Shown here: positions 25,161-34,327 of the stretch, piece by piece
Position numbering within the stretch: position 1 is the stretch's first letter
Layout: each line of letters starts with the position of its first letter
NCBI RefSeq assembly: GCF_008297975.1
Contig: NZ_VLNY01000002.1
Span: 62,001 to 126,000 of the forward strand
Direction of reading: 5' to 3'
DNA: 64,000 nt
DNA from: Antrihabitans cavernicola
Lineage (GTDB): Bacteria > Actinomycetota > Actinomycetes > Mycobacteriales > Mycobacteriaceae
Notes under the pieces: model-generated
What the model was told of the DNA's origin: nothing
What the model saw: the letters and a program-made list of their open reading frames with translations, nothing else
Database searches by the model: none
Made by a program: the position numbers and the translations under genes

Positions 25161-26147
25161 GTGGACGGTTGGATTTTGGTGGAGACTCTGGCACCCGACG
25201 GCCCATATACGGTCATCGCAGATGGCAATCGACCCAGATCATGGGCGAGCCCACATAGAGTTCGGTTTGGATATGGCCCGACCGTGCTCAGTCAAATTGC
25301 AGTTGTGCGCGAATGTCGTGAATCTGCAGAGATCAAAGATGTTCTCATAACGGCGCGGCACGGGACGGTGCTCCGGATACTGGGAATCCCGATTCTCGGT
25401 GAGTACGGCGCAGTTCACGGTGTGTATCTCTGGTGTGGCACGAATGATGTTGCGCCGAGTGAGCGCAGGTTTACTGCCGCGTGGGAGTGGGATTCGAAGA
25501 CAAAACTCGCACACCACGGTCCTGGTATCGAGGGTGACATCCTTGGTGTACCGAAATCGGCTCACCGTGATATACGCGCCCATACCGATTTCTTCCGACG
25601 AGTCGTGCGATTCGACGGTCGGATGTCCTACTACGACTTTGTCGCGAAGTTGGACCCGCGTGAATCTTGGGATGGTGAAGTCACCATCCTTCGCGAAGAT
25701 GGATCGTTGCGGCAGTTGCATATCTTTGCCCGCGCGTACATCGAGGCGGGTGCTCGGGCCGTCCGTGGACTGGTTAATGATGTTACGGACATTCATCAAC
25801 CGGATACCTCGTTGGAAATGCCAGCGCTCAGAGCGGTCGCCGCCGCCGATGGCGATCCAGCAGGTCTGATCGCGCTGGACTACTCGACTGTCTATGAGTG
25901 GTTATCCGCGCCGAATGGTGAGTTGCGTCGATGGGTGGAGGAAGTGCCGGATATCCATCCCGACGACTGGGACGACTGGTCCTGTGCTTGCCGCGCCGTA
26001 CTCGAGGGTGACGATGTGGCGGCGGTGAATGTTCGCCTCCGCTTTGGCCAAGCGGAGTGGATTCGCGTGGTGGCTCACATCAACAACCTTAATTCGAGCG
26101 AGCGTTCGCTCGGTCTCATTCGGATCACCTCATCAGTAGACCTGTGA
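25161..26147 (+). CDS. PAS/GAF-like DUF5593-type protein, paralogue 1 of 3
   Basis: This 328-residue soluble protein starts (GTG) MDGWILVETLAPDGPYTVIA. It has two visible parts. An N-terminal GAF-like region includes VLRILGIPILGEYGAVHGVYLW. A PAS-like region carries AAWEWDSKTKLAHHGPG, FFRRVVRFDGRMSYYDFV and VRGLVNDVTDIHQPD. A C-terminal segment begins MPALRAVAAADGDPAGLIAL and includes PDIHPDDWDDW. I associate this layout with a mycolata family annotated DUF5593, of unknown function. No catalytic, membrane or DNA-binding motif is seen. It follows the cyclic-di-GMP enzyme by 87 bases, and two paralogues follow in line. Confidence 0.6.
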   Translation: MDGWILVETLAPDGPYTVIADGNRPRSWASPHRVRFGYGPTVLSQIAVVRECRESAEIKDVLITARHGTVLRILGIPILGEYGAVHGVYLWCGTNDVAPSERRFTAAWEWDSKTKLAHHGPGIEGDILGVPKSAHRDIRAHTDFFRRVVRFDGRMSYYDFVAKLDPRESWDGEVTILREDGSLRQLHIFARAYIEAGARAVRGLVNDVTDIHQPDTSLEMPALRAVAAADGDPAGLIALDYSTVYEWLSAPNGELRRWVEEVPDIHPDDWDDWSCACRAVLEGDDVAAVNVRLRFGQAEWIRVVAHINNLNSSERSLGLIRITSSVDL

Positions 26148-26300
26148 TCAGGAAGTGCGAGTATTAGTGCTCATATCAACGGAGATCGACCTCGAAGAAA
26201 ACGGCGCGGTGGGTGAGTCGGCTGTTAGCGAGTTGCGTGATTGCGACTCGCTGACTTACGTGGGTGCCTGGAGTGAACACGACGTCGATTGTCTGACGAA

Positions 26301-27305
26301 ATGACGTCGTCAGACTGGATTGTCGTAGAGACTTTGGTGCCCGCAGGCCCGCATACCGTCATCGCCGATGGTGCGGAGCCGAGGAGCTGGGCCAGTCTCA
26401 CTCGCATCCGGGCCGAGCACGGGCCGGATGCCGCTGGCAGCCTCGTCGGCGTCGTGACAAAATGCGTGGAAACTGCTGGTTCGCAACAAGAGTCGATCCT
26501 GCGCCGGCGCGGCGGAGGCCGATTGACTGTGCTCGCAGTACCGATTTTAGGGGCCTTCGGACATCCTCATGGAGCGCACGTCTGGGTTGGCGCTGACGGC
26601 GATCAACCGCCGCCTCGACGGCGGGTGGCCGCAGTTGAATGGGACGCGAAGTCTCAGTCGGCGCATCACGGTGCCGACCACGACGAATTGATACTTGGAA
26701 CGACGCGCGGGCGACGCGGCGTCACGCGGCCACCGAATGACTTCTTCCGCCGGATTGTTCGATTCGATGACCGTATCGACTATCTCACGCTGGCTGCAAA
26801 CATCGAGCAAGGAGGACGGTTCGAAGGCAATTTGACACTTCACGACGATTGCGGCGGCTTGAGAGTGCTGAGAATGGCCGCCCGGGCCTACTCCGAGGGA
26901 GACGCCCGATCATTGCGAATCCTCGTGCATGACATTTCGGATGTGCAGCCCCCTGAACCTGCGATGGACACGGCGGCGCTTCGGGCGGTTGCCGGCGCAT
27001 GCGGTGACGGAGCGGGCTTGATGACGCTGGACGGCGCGCTGATATTCGAGTGGTTGTCACCGCCCCCCGGCCGGTTGGCAGCGTGGGAAGACGAGCCCCC
27101 GTTCATACGGCAAGACGATCAACGGAAACTCGAGGCGATGTGTGCGCGTCTGCGTCTCCGTGTGAGTGCTCCCGACGAGACGTTGGTTGTTCACGTTCGA
27201 TTCGGTACGGGCGAGTGGATTCGGGCAGAAATCGCTGTGACGAGAATTGTGAATGATCCTGCCCCGCTGGGGCTTGCAATTGTAAGACTCGATGAGGAGG
27301 ACTAG
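26301..27305 (+). CDS. PAS/GAF-like DUF5593-type protein, paralogue 2 of 3
   Basis: This 334-residue protein starts at the ATG giving MTSSDWIVVETLVPAGPHTV; a TTG 12 bases earlier is less likely. It keeps the same landmarks as its neighbours: RSWASLTRIRAEHGPDA, LAVPILGAFGHPHGAHVWVG, AAVEWDAKSQSAHHGAD, FFRRIVRFDDRIDYLTL, RILVHDISDVQPPEP and a C-terminal MTLDGALIFEWLSPP. The duplicates are clearly diverged at the protein level, so the duplication is old. The function is unknown; a sensor role is guessed from PAS/GAF-like features and the neighbouring cyclic-di-GMP enzyme. Confidence 0.6.
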   Translation: MTSSDWIVVETLVPAGPHTVIADGAEPRSWASLTRIRAEHGPDAAGSLVGVVTKCVETAGSQQESILRRRGGGRLTVLAVPILGAFGHPHGAHVWVGADGDQPPPRRRVAAVEWDAKSQSAHHGADHDELILGTTRGRRGVTRPPNDFFRRIVRFDDRIDYLTLAANIEQGGRFEGNLTLHDDCGGLRVLRMAARAYSEGDARSLRILVHDISDVQPPEPAMDTAALRAVAGACGDGAGLMTLDGALIFEWLSPPPGRLAAWEDEPPFIRQDDQRKLEAMCARLRLRVSAPDETLVVHVRFGTGEWIRAEIAVTRIVNDPAPLGLAIVRLDEED

Positions 27306-27491
27306 CAGGGCTCTTGTCGAGGCAACCACATTCGATCGGTGCGCGAACTCCGGGCTAGTAAGCTCTGCTGATTGCGTACGGAGGGCCGGAGTGGCGATTG
27401 AGCCGTTTCTGATTACTGCACTCGCGCGACAAAGATGCTCTGGCATTGGCGCAGATCAGTTTGGCGAGTGCGTTGGAGATGACGCGCGCGC

Positions 27492-28490
27492 ATGACCTCA
27501 CCACCCTGGATCGTCGTGGAAACCCTTTCTCCACTCGGCCCCCATACCGTCATCGCCGATGGTGATCGGCCGAAGAGCTGGTCAAGTTTGGCCCGAGCAC
27601 GATCCGGCTATGGCGCGGATGCCACGAAACGCCTCATCGACATCGTCGGCCGGTGCGTCGAGCGTGCTGTCGAACTACAGGACGTGCTCACCGCGCGGCC
27701 GGGGAAAGAGCAACTTCGCACAGTCGGTGTCCCAGTGCTCAGCGCGTCCGGAGCGGTCCATGCTGTTCACGTTTGGGTCGGCCCCGTCGGCGCGACCCCG
27801 CCTGCGCGGCGGGGTGTTTTCGCATGGGACTGGGATGCCGACGCCGAACTCGCATATCAAGGCCCAGGGCTCGAGGCGGCGATTCACGGATTGGACCCGG
27901 CCGATCAGAAGGTGGAGCGAACCGCGAGCGAGAACTTCAGAAGCATCGTTCGATTCGACGATCGCGTGGGCTATCTGGATCTCTGCGCCAATGTTCACGG
28001 TGGTGGCGCATGGCAGGGCGAGATCACGTTTCTCGGCGAGGGAAATGGCTTGCACCAGCTGCAGATGATCGCAAAAGCGTCCACACCTGGCCGCTCGAAG
28101 GTGATTCATGGACTGTTTCACGAGATCAGTGACATTCGCCCGCCCGGGCCGATGGTCGAAATGTCCGCCCTTCGGGCGGTAGCCCGGGCCTCGGGCGACG
28201 GTGTCGCGTTGGTCGCGCTCGAAGCGGCCCTGATGTACGACTGGCTGGCCCCGCCGGCGCCGCCACTCGATCTGTGGGTCCGTGAGCGGCCGCAGGTTCA
28301 CCACGACGATCGGACCGTTCTACGAGACGCGTGCCAGCGCATCCTCGCGGATGGGATCAGTCAAGAGATCTCGTTCCGAGTGCGCTTCGACGCGGATTGG
28401 CTACGAGCGGATGCTGTGCTGACCAGAGTCTCCGACGACATTGCACCCCATGGCCTCCTCTTGGTCAGGCCGAGCGCGACGGACCACTAG
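27492..28490 (+). CDS. PAS/GAF-like DUF5593-type protein, paralogue 3 of 3
   Basis: This 332-residue protein starts MTSPPWIVVETLSPLGPHTV and shares the family landmarks: PKSWSSLARARSGYGADA, VGVPVLSASGAVHAVHVWVG, FAWDWDADAELAYQGPG, FRSIVRFDDRVGYLDLCA, HGLFHEISDIRPPGP and ALMYDWLAPPAPPLDLW. It is closest in base composition to the core genome of the three. It is the last gene before the mannosyltransferase mgtA. Three tandem copies next to one GGDEF-EAL protein suggest sensors with different ligands, but this is inference. Confidence 0.6.
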   Translation: MTSPPWIVVETLSPLGPHTVIADGDRPKSWSSLARARSGYGADATKRLIDIVGRCVERAVELQDVLTARPGKEQLRTVGVPVLSASGAVHAVHVWVGPVGATPPARRGVFAWDWDADAELAYQGPGLEAAIHGLDPADQKVERTASENFRSIVRFDDRVGYLDLCANVHGGGAWQGEITFLGEGNGLHQLQMIAKASTPGRSKVIHGLFHEISDIRPPGPMVEMSALRAVARASGDGVALVALEAALMYDWLAPPAPPLDLWVRERPQVHHDDRTVLRDACQRILADGISQEISFRVRFDADWLRADAVLTRVSDDIAPHGLLLVRPSATDH

Positions 28491-28573
28491 TCCGCACGCG
28501 TTTCGCCACGTCTTCCGCCCGTGTTCACCGGCGGTTCGCGCAACTGGATGTATCTCGGTGCACTATCGCCCCC

Positions 28574-29707
28574 GTGCGGATCATTCAGCTAGCGAATTTC
28601 TACGGCCCACGCTCGGGCGGCTTGCGGACTGCTCTGCATCATTTGGGCTCCGGCTACGTCGAGCAGGGGCACGAGGTCATCCTGATCGTCCCCGGTGCTC
28701 GTCGTTGCGAAGAAGTGCTGCCCAGCGGGGTCGTTCGAATAACGCTGCCCGCCTTGTCGATTCCTGCGACGGGTGGATATCGCGCTGCCAACCCGCGCCG
28801 GGTTGCGGATGCTCTGCGTGGCCTACGGCCGGACGCCCTGGAGGTATCGGACCGCCTGACCCTGCGTGGCTTCGGCTCCTGGGCCCGTCGACGTGGCGTG
28901 GCAAGCGTGATGATTTCGCATGAACGGCTCGACCGACTGTTCGGTCAAATCATGCCCGAATCGACTGCCCGTCGAGCCGCCGATTTCGCCAACCAGCGCA
29001 CCGCCTGGAACTACGACACCGTCGTCTGCACAACCGAATTCGCCCAGGAAGAGTTCCGGCGGATCGGTGCTACCAACGTCCGCCGGGTTCCGCTCGGTGT
29101 CGACCTCGATCTGTTCACCCCCGGTCGCCGCAACGCCGACTTGCGTTCCACCCTCGCCAACTCCGAGCACCCACTGCTGGTCCACTGCGGACGGCTCTCG
29201 GTGGAGAAGAGGGTGAATCGCAGCATCGAGGCGGTCGGCGAGCTTCGCGAGTCCGGTCTCGACGTTCGGCTGGTCGTCGCGGGCGACGGTCCGCGACGGG
29301 ACTCGTTGGAACGTCGAGCACGCGGGTTGCCGGTGCACTTCGCCGGTTTCATCAACGATCGGACGCGGCTCGCGACGCTACTTGCGACCGCAGATGTATC
29401 GCTTGCACCCGGTCCCCACGAGACGTTCGGCCTTGCCGCATTGGAGGCGCTGGCCGCAGGGACCCCGGTGGTGGCGTCGCGTTCGTCGGCCCTGGCAGGC
29501 ATCGTCACAGCCGAATGCGGTGCCGTCGCCGACGACAACGCCGCATCGTTCGCTCAGGCGGTCACCGACGTGCTGACCATGCCGTCCGACGGCCGTCGTC
29601 AAGCCGCGCGGAGCCGCGCCGAACAGTTCGGCTGGCCCGCCAGCGTCGACGGGATGCTGTCGGCACTGCGCGGCGACACCGACACAGACATGCTGTTACC
29701 GCTCTAG
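28574..29707 (+). CDS. mgtA: GDP-mannose-dependent alpha-mannosyltransferase (MgtA-like)
   Basis: This 377-residue GT4-type glycosyltransferase begins (GTG) MRIIQLANFYGPRSGGLRTA and has VISHERLDRL-like MISHERLDRLFGQ, the nucleotide-sugar region VHCGRLSVEKRVNRSIEA, and the late APGPHETFGLAALEALAAGTP motif. It closely follows M. tuberculosis Rv0557 (MgtA, once called PimB), which adds mannose to glucuronosyl diacylglycerol and supports lipomannan-type glycolipids. The start GTG was chosen at the conserved N-terminus; the open frame extends upstream without conserved sequence. Confidence 0.92.
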   Translation: MRIIQLANFYGPRSGGLRTALHHLGSGYVEQGHEVILIVPGARRCEEVLPSGVVRITLPALSIPATGGYRAANPRRVADALRGLRPDALEVSDRLTLRGFGSWARRRGVASVMISHERLDRLFGQIMPESTARRAADFANQRTAWNYDTVVCTTEFAQEEFRRIGATNVRRVPLGVDLDLFTPGRRNADLRSTLANSEHPLLVHCGRLSVEKRVNRSIEAVGELRESGLDVRLVVAGDGPRRDSLERRARGLPVHFAGFINDRTRLATLLATADVSLAPGPHETFGLAALEALAAGTPVVASRSSALAGIVTAECGAVADDNAASFAQAVTDVLTMPSDGRRQAARSRAEQFGWPASVDGMLSALRGDTDTDMLLPL

Positions 29708-29783
29708 AATCGACTTCCGCTACGCAGGTACCCTACGGTTGAGTAGCTAACTATCACCGCCCGACTGGGGGAGTAGGTCAACC

Positions 29784-30629
29784 GTGAGTGGCACGTTGAA
29801 GGACAAGAAGACGCTGGTCACCGGCGCGGCGAGTGGGATAGGTCGCGCGACCGCACTGGCGGCCGCGCGCGACGGTGCCCAGTTGTTCCTTACCGATATC
29901 AACGAGGACGGGCTGAAAGAGACTGCTGACCTGGCGGTCGACGTAGGTGGCACGGTCGCCTATTTCAAGGCTCTCGACATCTCCGACTACGACGCGGTCA
30001 CCGAGTTCGCCACCGAGGTACACAGCCAGGTCGAAAGCTTGGACGTGGTGATGAACATCGCGGGCATCTCGGCGTGGGGCACCGTCGAGAACCTGGAACA
30101 CCACCACTGGAAGTCGTTGGTGGACGTGAACTTGATGGGGCCGATTCACGTCATAGAGAACTTCATTCCGCCGATGATCAAGGCGGGCAAGGGTGGCAAC
30201 CTGGTTAACGTGTCGTCGGCCGCCGGGCTGCTGGCGTTGCCGTGGCACGCTGCATACAGCGCCAGCAAGTACGGCTTGCGCGGTGTCTCCGAGGTGCTGC
30301 AGTTCGATCTCAAACGTCACCACATCTCGGTGCACCTGGTTGTCCCCGGTGCTGTGAAGACGCCGCTGGTGGACTCGTTCGTAGTCGTCGGCGTCGACAA
30401 GGAAGACCCTCGCGTCAAGCGCTACATGCACGAGTTCGAGAAGCGGGCGATCTCGCCGAATACCGCCGCGGACGCGATCATGAAGGGCATCGAGAAGGAT
30501 CGATTCCTGGTCTACACATCTCGAGACATCCAGTTCGGTTACTGGTGGGCGCGCAAATTCGCACCGCCGTACAACTGGTTGATGCAGAAAGCGAACGACC
30601 GATTCAGCCGCTTCCTTCCACCTGCATAG
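29784..30629 (+). CDS. Short-chain dehydrogenase/reductase
   Basis: This 281-residue classical SDR starts (GTG) [20 protein letters not shown] with the TGxxxGIG cofactor loop, NIAGISAWG, and catalytic Ser plus [10 protein letters not shown] (Tyr-x-x-x-Lys). It has a longer C-terminal region ([19 protein letters not shown]) than most SDRs. The cofactor is probably NAD(P); an Asp after the second strand (FLTDIN) favours NAD. The substrate is unknown. Its last 26 bases overlap the 3' end of the convergent soxR gene. Confidence 0.85.
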   Translation: MSGTLKDKKTLVTGAASGIGRATALAAARDGAQLFLTDINEDGLKETADLAVDVGGTVAYFKALDISDYDAVTEFATEVHSQVESLDVVMNIAGISAWGTVENLEHHHWKSLVDVNLMGPIHVIENFIPPMIKAGKGGNLVNVSSAAGLLALPWHAAYSASKYGLRGVSEVLQFDLKRHHISVHLVVPGAVKTPLVDSFVVVGVDKEDPRVKRYMHEFEKRAISPNTAADAIMKGIEKDRFLVYTSRDIQFGYWWARKFAPPYNWLMQKANDRFSRFLPPA

Positions 30630-31098
30630 TGTCCGCGTGGTTCAGGTGAACGTCGAGTACTTGGGCACCCGGACCACGTTCGCCGAGCCTGTCGTGCGGG
30701 TTGACCAGAGTGCAGCTTGCCAGCGACAGACAGCCGCAGCCGATGCACCCCGTCAGGTTGTCGCGTAGGCGCGTCAGCTGCGTGATGCGCTCATCGAGGT
30801 CGGTGCGCCACATGGTCGACAGCCGCGCCCAATCGCGACGCGTCGGGGTCCGCCCCTCGGGCAAGGTGTGGAGCGCACCGCGAATCTCGCTGAGCGGTAT
30901 ACCGACTCGCTGCGAAATACGGATGAACGCCACCCGCCGCAACGTCTCGCGGTGATAGCGACGTTGATTGCCCGACGTCCGACGACTGGTGATCAGTCCT
31001 TCACGTTCGTAGAAGTGCAGCGCGGATACCGCTACACCGCTGCGCTCGGACAACTCGCCCGGCGTCAGCTCCTTCACCTTCCAGTTCGGCATGTCCAT
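30604..31098 (-). CDS. soxR: Redox-sensitive MerR-family regulator SoxR
   Basis: This 164-residue MerR-type protein has the winged-helix region [20 protein letters not shown] followed by [20 protein letters not shown], a coiled dimer helix and the 2Fe-2S cluster motif [12 protein letters not shown] that defines SoxR. The cluster is oxidised by redox-cycling compounds and turns on target promoters. The tail is longer than in E. coli SoxR, and its 3' end overlaps the upstream SDR gene on the other strand. In actinobacteria SoxR often controls oxidoreductases, so the SDR is a candidate target, although the arrangement is convergent. A second ATG lies six bases after the first. Confidence 0.93.
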   Translation of the reverse strand: MDMPNWKVKELTPGELSERSGVAVSALHFYEREGLITSRRTSGNQRRYHRETLRRVAFIRISQRVGIPLSEIRGALHTLPEGRTPTRRDWARLSTMWRTDLDERITQLTRLRDNLTGCIGCGCLSLASCTLVNPHDRLGERGPGAQVLDVHLNHADTMQVEGSG

Positions 31099-31211
31099 GC
31101 TCGCCCTTTCGACGGTTGCGCCTGAACTTTACTCGAGGTTGCGACACAGGCTCCGGAATCCGCTGCGCGTTCCGCCTCGCCCGGTCGACCGGCCGGGATT
31201 AATGTTGCGGA

Positions 31212-32429
31212 ATGAGTGCAGACGGCTCGTTGAAATTGGGTGCGAACTCCGAGGTCGGCAAGCTGCGTGCTGTGATGCTGCACCGTCCAGGCGACGAACT
31301 GAAGCGCTTGACGCCGCGCAACAACGATCAGCTGTTGTTCGACGGTCTGCCCTGGGTCGATCGAGCACAGGCCGAGCACGATGCGTTCGCCGATCTTCTT
31401 CGCAGTCGCGGCGTCGAGGTGTTGTTGCTCGCGAACGTGCTCACCGAGACCTTGTCGGCCAGCGGTGCCGCGCGCATGCAAGGTATTGCGGCAGCGGTCG
31501 ATTCCCGTCGACTCGGGCACGCGCTGGCGGGCGATCTTGCGACCTATCTCAGAGGAATTGCGGCACCCGACCTCGCGACGGTACTGACGGCGGGCATGAC
31601 CTTCGACGAATTGCCGATCGGTCCGAGCACCACGTCGTTGGTGCGACGCATGCACCACGGCGCCGACTTCGTCATCGATCCGCTGCCCAACCTGCTCTTC
31701 ACGAGAGACTCGTCGTTCTGGATCGGCGATCGTGTTGCGATCACGTCGTTGGCGCTCCCGGCACGCGTTCGCGAGACCTCGCTGACCGACCTGATTTACG
31801 CGTTCCATCCCCGATTCCTCGGTGTCCGTAGGGCTTACGAGTCGCACACCGCGCCCGTCGAAGGTGGCGACGTGCTGCTGTTGGCACCGGGAGTGGTTGC
31901 GGTGGGTGTCGGCGAGCGGACCACGCCTGCGGGTGCGGAAGCGTTGGCGCGCAGCCTGTTCGAAGACGATCTTGCTCATACGGTGCTGGTGGTGCCCATC
32001 GCGCAGAATCGCGCAACGATGCACTTGGACACGGTGTGCACGATGGTCGACGTCGATGCTGTCGTGATGTACCCGGGAGTACAGGATTCGTTGTCGGCCT
32101 TCACGATTCATCGTGAGGACGACGGTGTCAGCATCACCGGCGCCGATCCGTTTCTGGAAGCCGCTGCGGCCGCGATGGGCATCGGCAAGCTGCGCGTCAT
32201 CGATACCGGACTGGACAACGTGACAGCCGAACGCGAGCAGTGGGACGACGGCAACAACACGTTGGCGCTGGAACCCGGTGTCGTGGTTGCCTACGAGCGC
32301 AACGTCGAAACCAACGCGCGTCTGTCCGCGTCGGGGGTGGAAGTGCTCGCGATCTCGGGATCCGAACTCGGTTCGGGTCGTGGCGGACCACGTTGTATGT
32401 CGTGCCCGATCTCGCGCGACCTGGCGTAG
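31212..32429 (+). CDS. arcA: Arginine deiminase
   Basis: This 405-residue enzyme hydrolyses arginine to citrulline and ammonia. It shows [18 protein letters not shown] at the N-terminus, [21 protein letters not shown], the histidine motif [11 protein letters not shown] and the C-terminal nucleophile in [16 protein letters not shown]. The full length matches ArcA. No arcB or arcC lies beside it, so it stands alone, as arcA (Rv1001) does in M. tuberculosis, just before the pmt-rsmI region. Confidence 0.95.
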   Translation: MSADGSLKLGANSEVGKLRAVMLHRPGDELKRLTPRNNDQLLFDGLPWVDRAQAEHDAFADLLRSRGVEVLLLANVLTETLSASGAARMQGIAAAVDSRRLGHALAGDLATYLRGIAAPDLATVLTAGMTFDELPIGPSTTSLVRRMHHGADFVIDPLPNLLFTRDSSFWIGDRVAITSLALPARVRETSLTDLIYAFHPRFLGVRRAYESHTAPVEGGDVLLLAPGVVAVGVGERTTPAGAEALARSLFEDDLAHTVLVVPIAQNRATMHLDTVCTMVDVDAVVMYPGVQDSLSAFTIHREDDGVSITGADPFLEAAAAAMGIGKLRVIDTGLDNVTAEREQWDDGNNTLALEPGVVVAYERNVETNARLSASGVEVLAISGSELGSGRGGPRCMSCPISRDLA

Positions 32430-32451
32430 TACGCACGGGCAGCGTAGCCGC

Positions 32452-32799
32452 CTACAGGATCTCGCGCACCGACTCGACCGGGCGGGCCAGTCGAGTTCCC
32501 TTGTCGGTGACCACGATCGGTCGTTCGATCAGGATCGGGTTGCTCGCCATCGCATCGAAGATGGCCTCTTCGGTCGCCTCGGCGAGACCGAGTTCCTTGA
32601 ACAGCGCCTCACGTTTGCGTACGGCTTCGCTCGGCTGCAGGCCCGCGTCGTCGAGCAGCTTGCGCAGACCGTCGCGCGAGGGCGGAGTGTCGAGGTATTT
32701 GACGACCGTCGGCTGAACTCCTGACTCTTCGAGCAACGCCAGAACTTTGCGAGACGTACTGCATCGTGGATTGTGGTAGATGGTCGCAATCTTCGCCAT
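32452..32799 (-). CDS. arsC: ArsC/Spx-like arsenate reductase family protein
   Basis: This 115-residue thioredoxin-fold protein begins MAKIATIYHNPRCSTSRKVL; the single cysteine in PRCSTSR is the nucleophile of glutaredoxin-dependent ArsC. It continues VKYLDTPPSRDGLRKLL and NPILIERPIVVTDKGTRLARP, which includes the arsenate-binding arginines. The start is the ATG giving MAKIAT; an ATG nine bases upstream is less likely. It is convergent with arcA. No other ars gene is near, so the substrate is not certain. Confidence 0.9.
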   Translation of the reverse strand: MAKIATIYHNPRCSTSRKVLALLEESGVQPTVVKYLDTPPSRDGLRKLLDDAGLQPSEAVRKREALFKELGLAEATEEAIFDAMASNPILIERPIVVTDKGTRLARPVESVREIL

Positions 32800-32865
32800 G
32801 AAGCACATTGTGCCCCGCGCGCAATGAGATTACGCCCGCACACCCCCGATCTGAGGAGAACTTCG

Positions 32866-33528
32866 ATGCCCAAGCACACAGTCGTGATCGCAGGTGGCCA
32901 CGGCAAGATCGCCCACCATCTGATCGAGCGTTTGACCGCCCGCGGCGACGATTCCGTCGCGCTGATCCGCAACCCCGACCACAGCGCCGAGGTCGCCCGT
33001 TGGGGCGCCCGACCTGCAGTCATCGACCTGGAGAGCTCGTCTCCCGATGAGGTCGCCGCCGTACTCGACGGTGCGACCGCGGTCGTGTTCGCCGCAGGCG
33101 CAGGCCCCAACAGCGGCGTGGCACGCAAGGACTCCGTCGACCGAGGTGCCGCAGTTCTCCTGGCTCAGGCAGCCGAGAAGGCAGGTGTTCGACGTTTCTT
33201 GCAGATCAGCTCCTTCGGCGCGGGCGAACCGGCACCGGCCGACTCCGGCGAGACCTGGAAGGCCTACATCGATGCGAAGACGGCCGCCGAAGAGGATCTA
33301 CGCACGCGCGACCTGGACGCGACCATCCTGCGACCTGGCGGGCTCACCGACGACGCGGCCACCGGCAAGGTTGCTCTGAGCGAGCCGCCACTCGAACGCG
33401 GCAGCATCCCACGCGACGACGTGGCCGCTGTGCTGGTCGCGCTGCTCGACGCTTCGGCAACAGCGGGCAAGACGTTGATGGTCACCGAAGGATCCACACC
33501 GATCGCCGAATCGGTGGCTGCCTCGTGA
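32866..33528 (+). CDS. Atypical SDR / NAD(P)-binding protein
   Basis: The 220-residue protein starts MPKHTVVIAGGHGKIAHHLI, with a glycine-rich nucleotide loop of the GGxGxI type, then VIDLESSSPDEVAAVLDGAT, VVFAAGAGPNSG and RFLQISSFGAG. This is the NmrA/YwnB-like atypical SDR family. The Tyr-x-x-x-Lys pair is replaced by YIDAKTAAE. A GAGGAG site precedes the ATG. It overlaps the following GntR gene by four bases, so the two are an operon and the regulator may control it. Confidence 0.85.
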   Translation: MPKHTVVIAGGHGKIAHHLIERLTARGDDSVALIRNPDHSAEVARWGARPAVIDLESSSPDEVAAVLDGATAVVFAAGAGPNSGVARKDSVDRGAAVLLAQAAEKAGVRRFLQISSFGAGEPAPADSGETWKAYIDAKTAAEEDLRTRDLDATILRPGGLTDDAATGKVALSEPPLERGSIPRDDVAAVLVALLDASATAGKTLMVTEGSTPIAESVAAS

Positions 33529-33893
33529 AGCTGACGATCGATCACGACTCGTCGACGCCCCCGTACGAGCAACTTCGCCGCGGCATCATCGAACAGGTCC
33601 GTAGCGGCGAACTGGTTGCGGGATCGAAGATTCCGACAGTGCGTCAGTTGGCGGAGGATCTGGGTATCGCGCCCAACACGGTGGCGAGGGCATACCGTGA
33701 ACTTGAGCAGGATGCGGTGCTCGAAACCCGTGGGCGGCAAGGGTCTTTCATCTCCAGCAGTGGAGACCCGACCCGCGATCATGCGGGTCGCGCAGCAACC
33801 GAGTACGTCGCGGCGATTCGCAAACTGGGGTTGGCCGATTCGGACGCGTTGGCGTTCGTGGAGTCCGCCCTCGCCGCATCGAAAGACAGCTAG
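33525..33893 (+). CDS. Short GntR-family (YtrA-like) regulator
   Basis: This 122-residue protein has a complete GntR winged helix: PPYEQLRRGIIEQVRSGELV, IPTVRQLAEDLGIAPNTVAR and YRELEQDAVLETRGRQGSFI. Only a short dimerisation tail follows (EYVAAIRKLGLADSDALAFVE), as in YtrA-type regulators. The GTG overlaps the stop of the upstream NAD(P)-binding gene. The 3' end overlaps the convergent DoxX gene by four bases. It is likely a local repressor. Confidence 0.9.
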   Translation: MKLTIDHDSSTPPYEQLRRGIIEQVRSGELVAGSKIPTVRQLAEDLGIAPNTVARAYRELEQDAVLETRGRQGSFISSSGDPTRDHAGRAATEYVAAIRKLGLADSDALAFVESALAASKDS

Positions 33894-34252
33894 AACCTGC
33901 CGAACGCGACGATCAGCGCAAGAATCAGCAGCACTGCGTTGACCGGAAGGTTCTTGGTCTCGCCGCGCCGGTAGTGAACGACGATCGCACCGACTTGCAC
34001 CGCGGCGAGGCCCAGGGCCGCGAGCGGCGTGAACACCTCGGCGAGGCCGGTCAACCGGGGGAGGATCAGTCCCGCGGCGCCGAGCACCTCGACAGCACCG
34101 ATCCCCTTGATGGCGTTCTGCGAAAAGTCCTGCGCCCAAGCCATGTTCGGGTTCTCGACGAGTTTGGGGCGCGGCGTGACGAGCTTCATGATGCCCGCGC
34201 CGAGATACACGGCGGCGAGCAGCAGGGCGATGATCCACAGCACAACGTTCAT
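33890..34252 (-). CDS. DoxX-family membrane protein
   Basis: This 120-residue protein has four hydrophobic helices, starting MNVVLWIIALLLAAVYLGAG, followed by IMKLVTPRPKL, KGIGAVEVLGAAGLILP and a last helix with LILALIVAFGRF. This is the DoxX pattern of small membrane proteins tied to redox homeostasis. The start is the ATG giving MNVVLW rather than one 18 bases upstream. The function here is unknown. Confidence 0.85.
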   Translation of the reverse strand: MNVVLWIIALLLAAVYLGAGIMKLVTPRPKLVENPNMAWAQDFSQNAIKGIGAVEVLGAAGLILPRLTGLAEVFTPLAALGLAAVQVGAIVVHYRRGETKNLPVNAVLLILALIVAFGRF

Positions 34253-34327
34253 CGGTTTCCTCCAGGCCATCGGGGCGTCTGTCCATAATCTAACCGGACA
34301 ATATGCCGGCGCGGACGAACTATCGGT

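Noticed and set aside
18846-28570. Duplicate of the tRNA-Ala 3' end as an attachment-site repeat
   Set aside because: No second copy of the T-arm and acceptor sequence was found by eye within the window, and there is no integrase.
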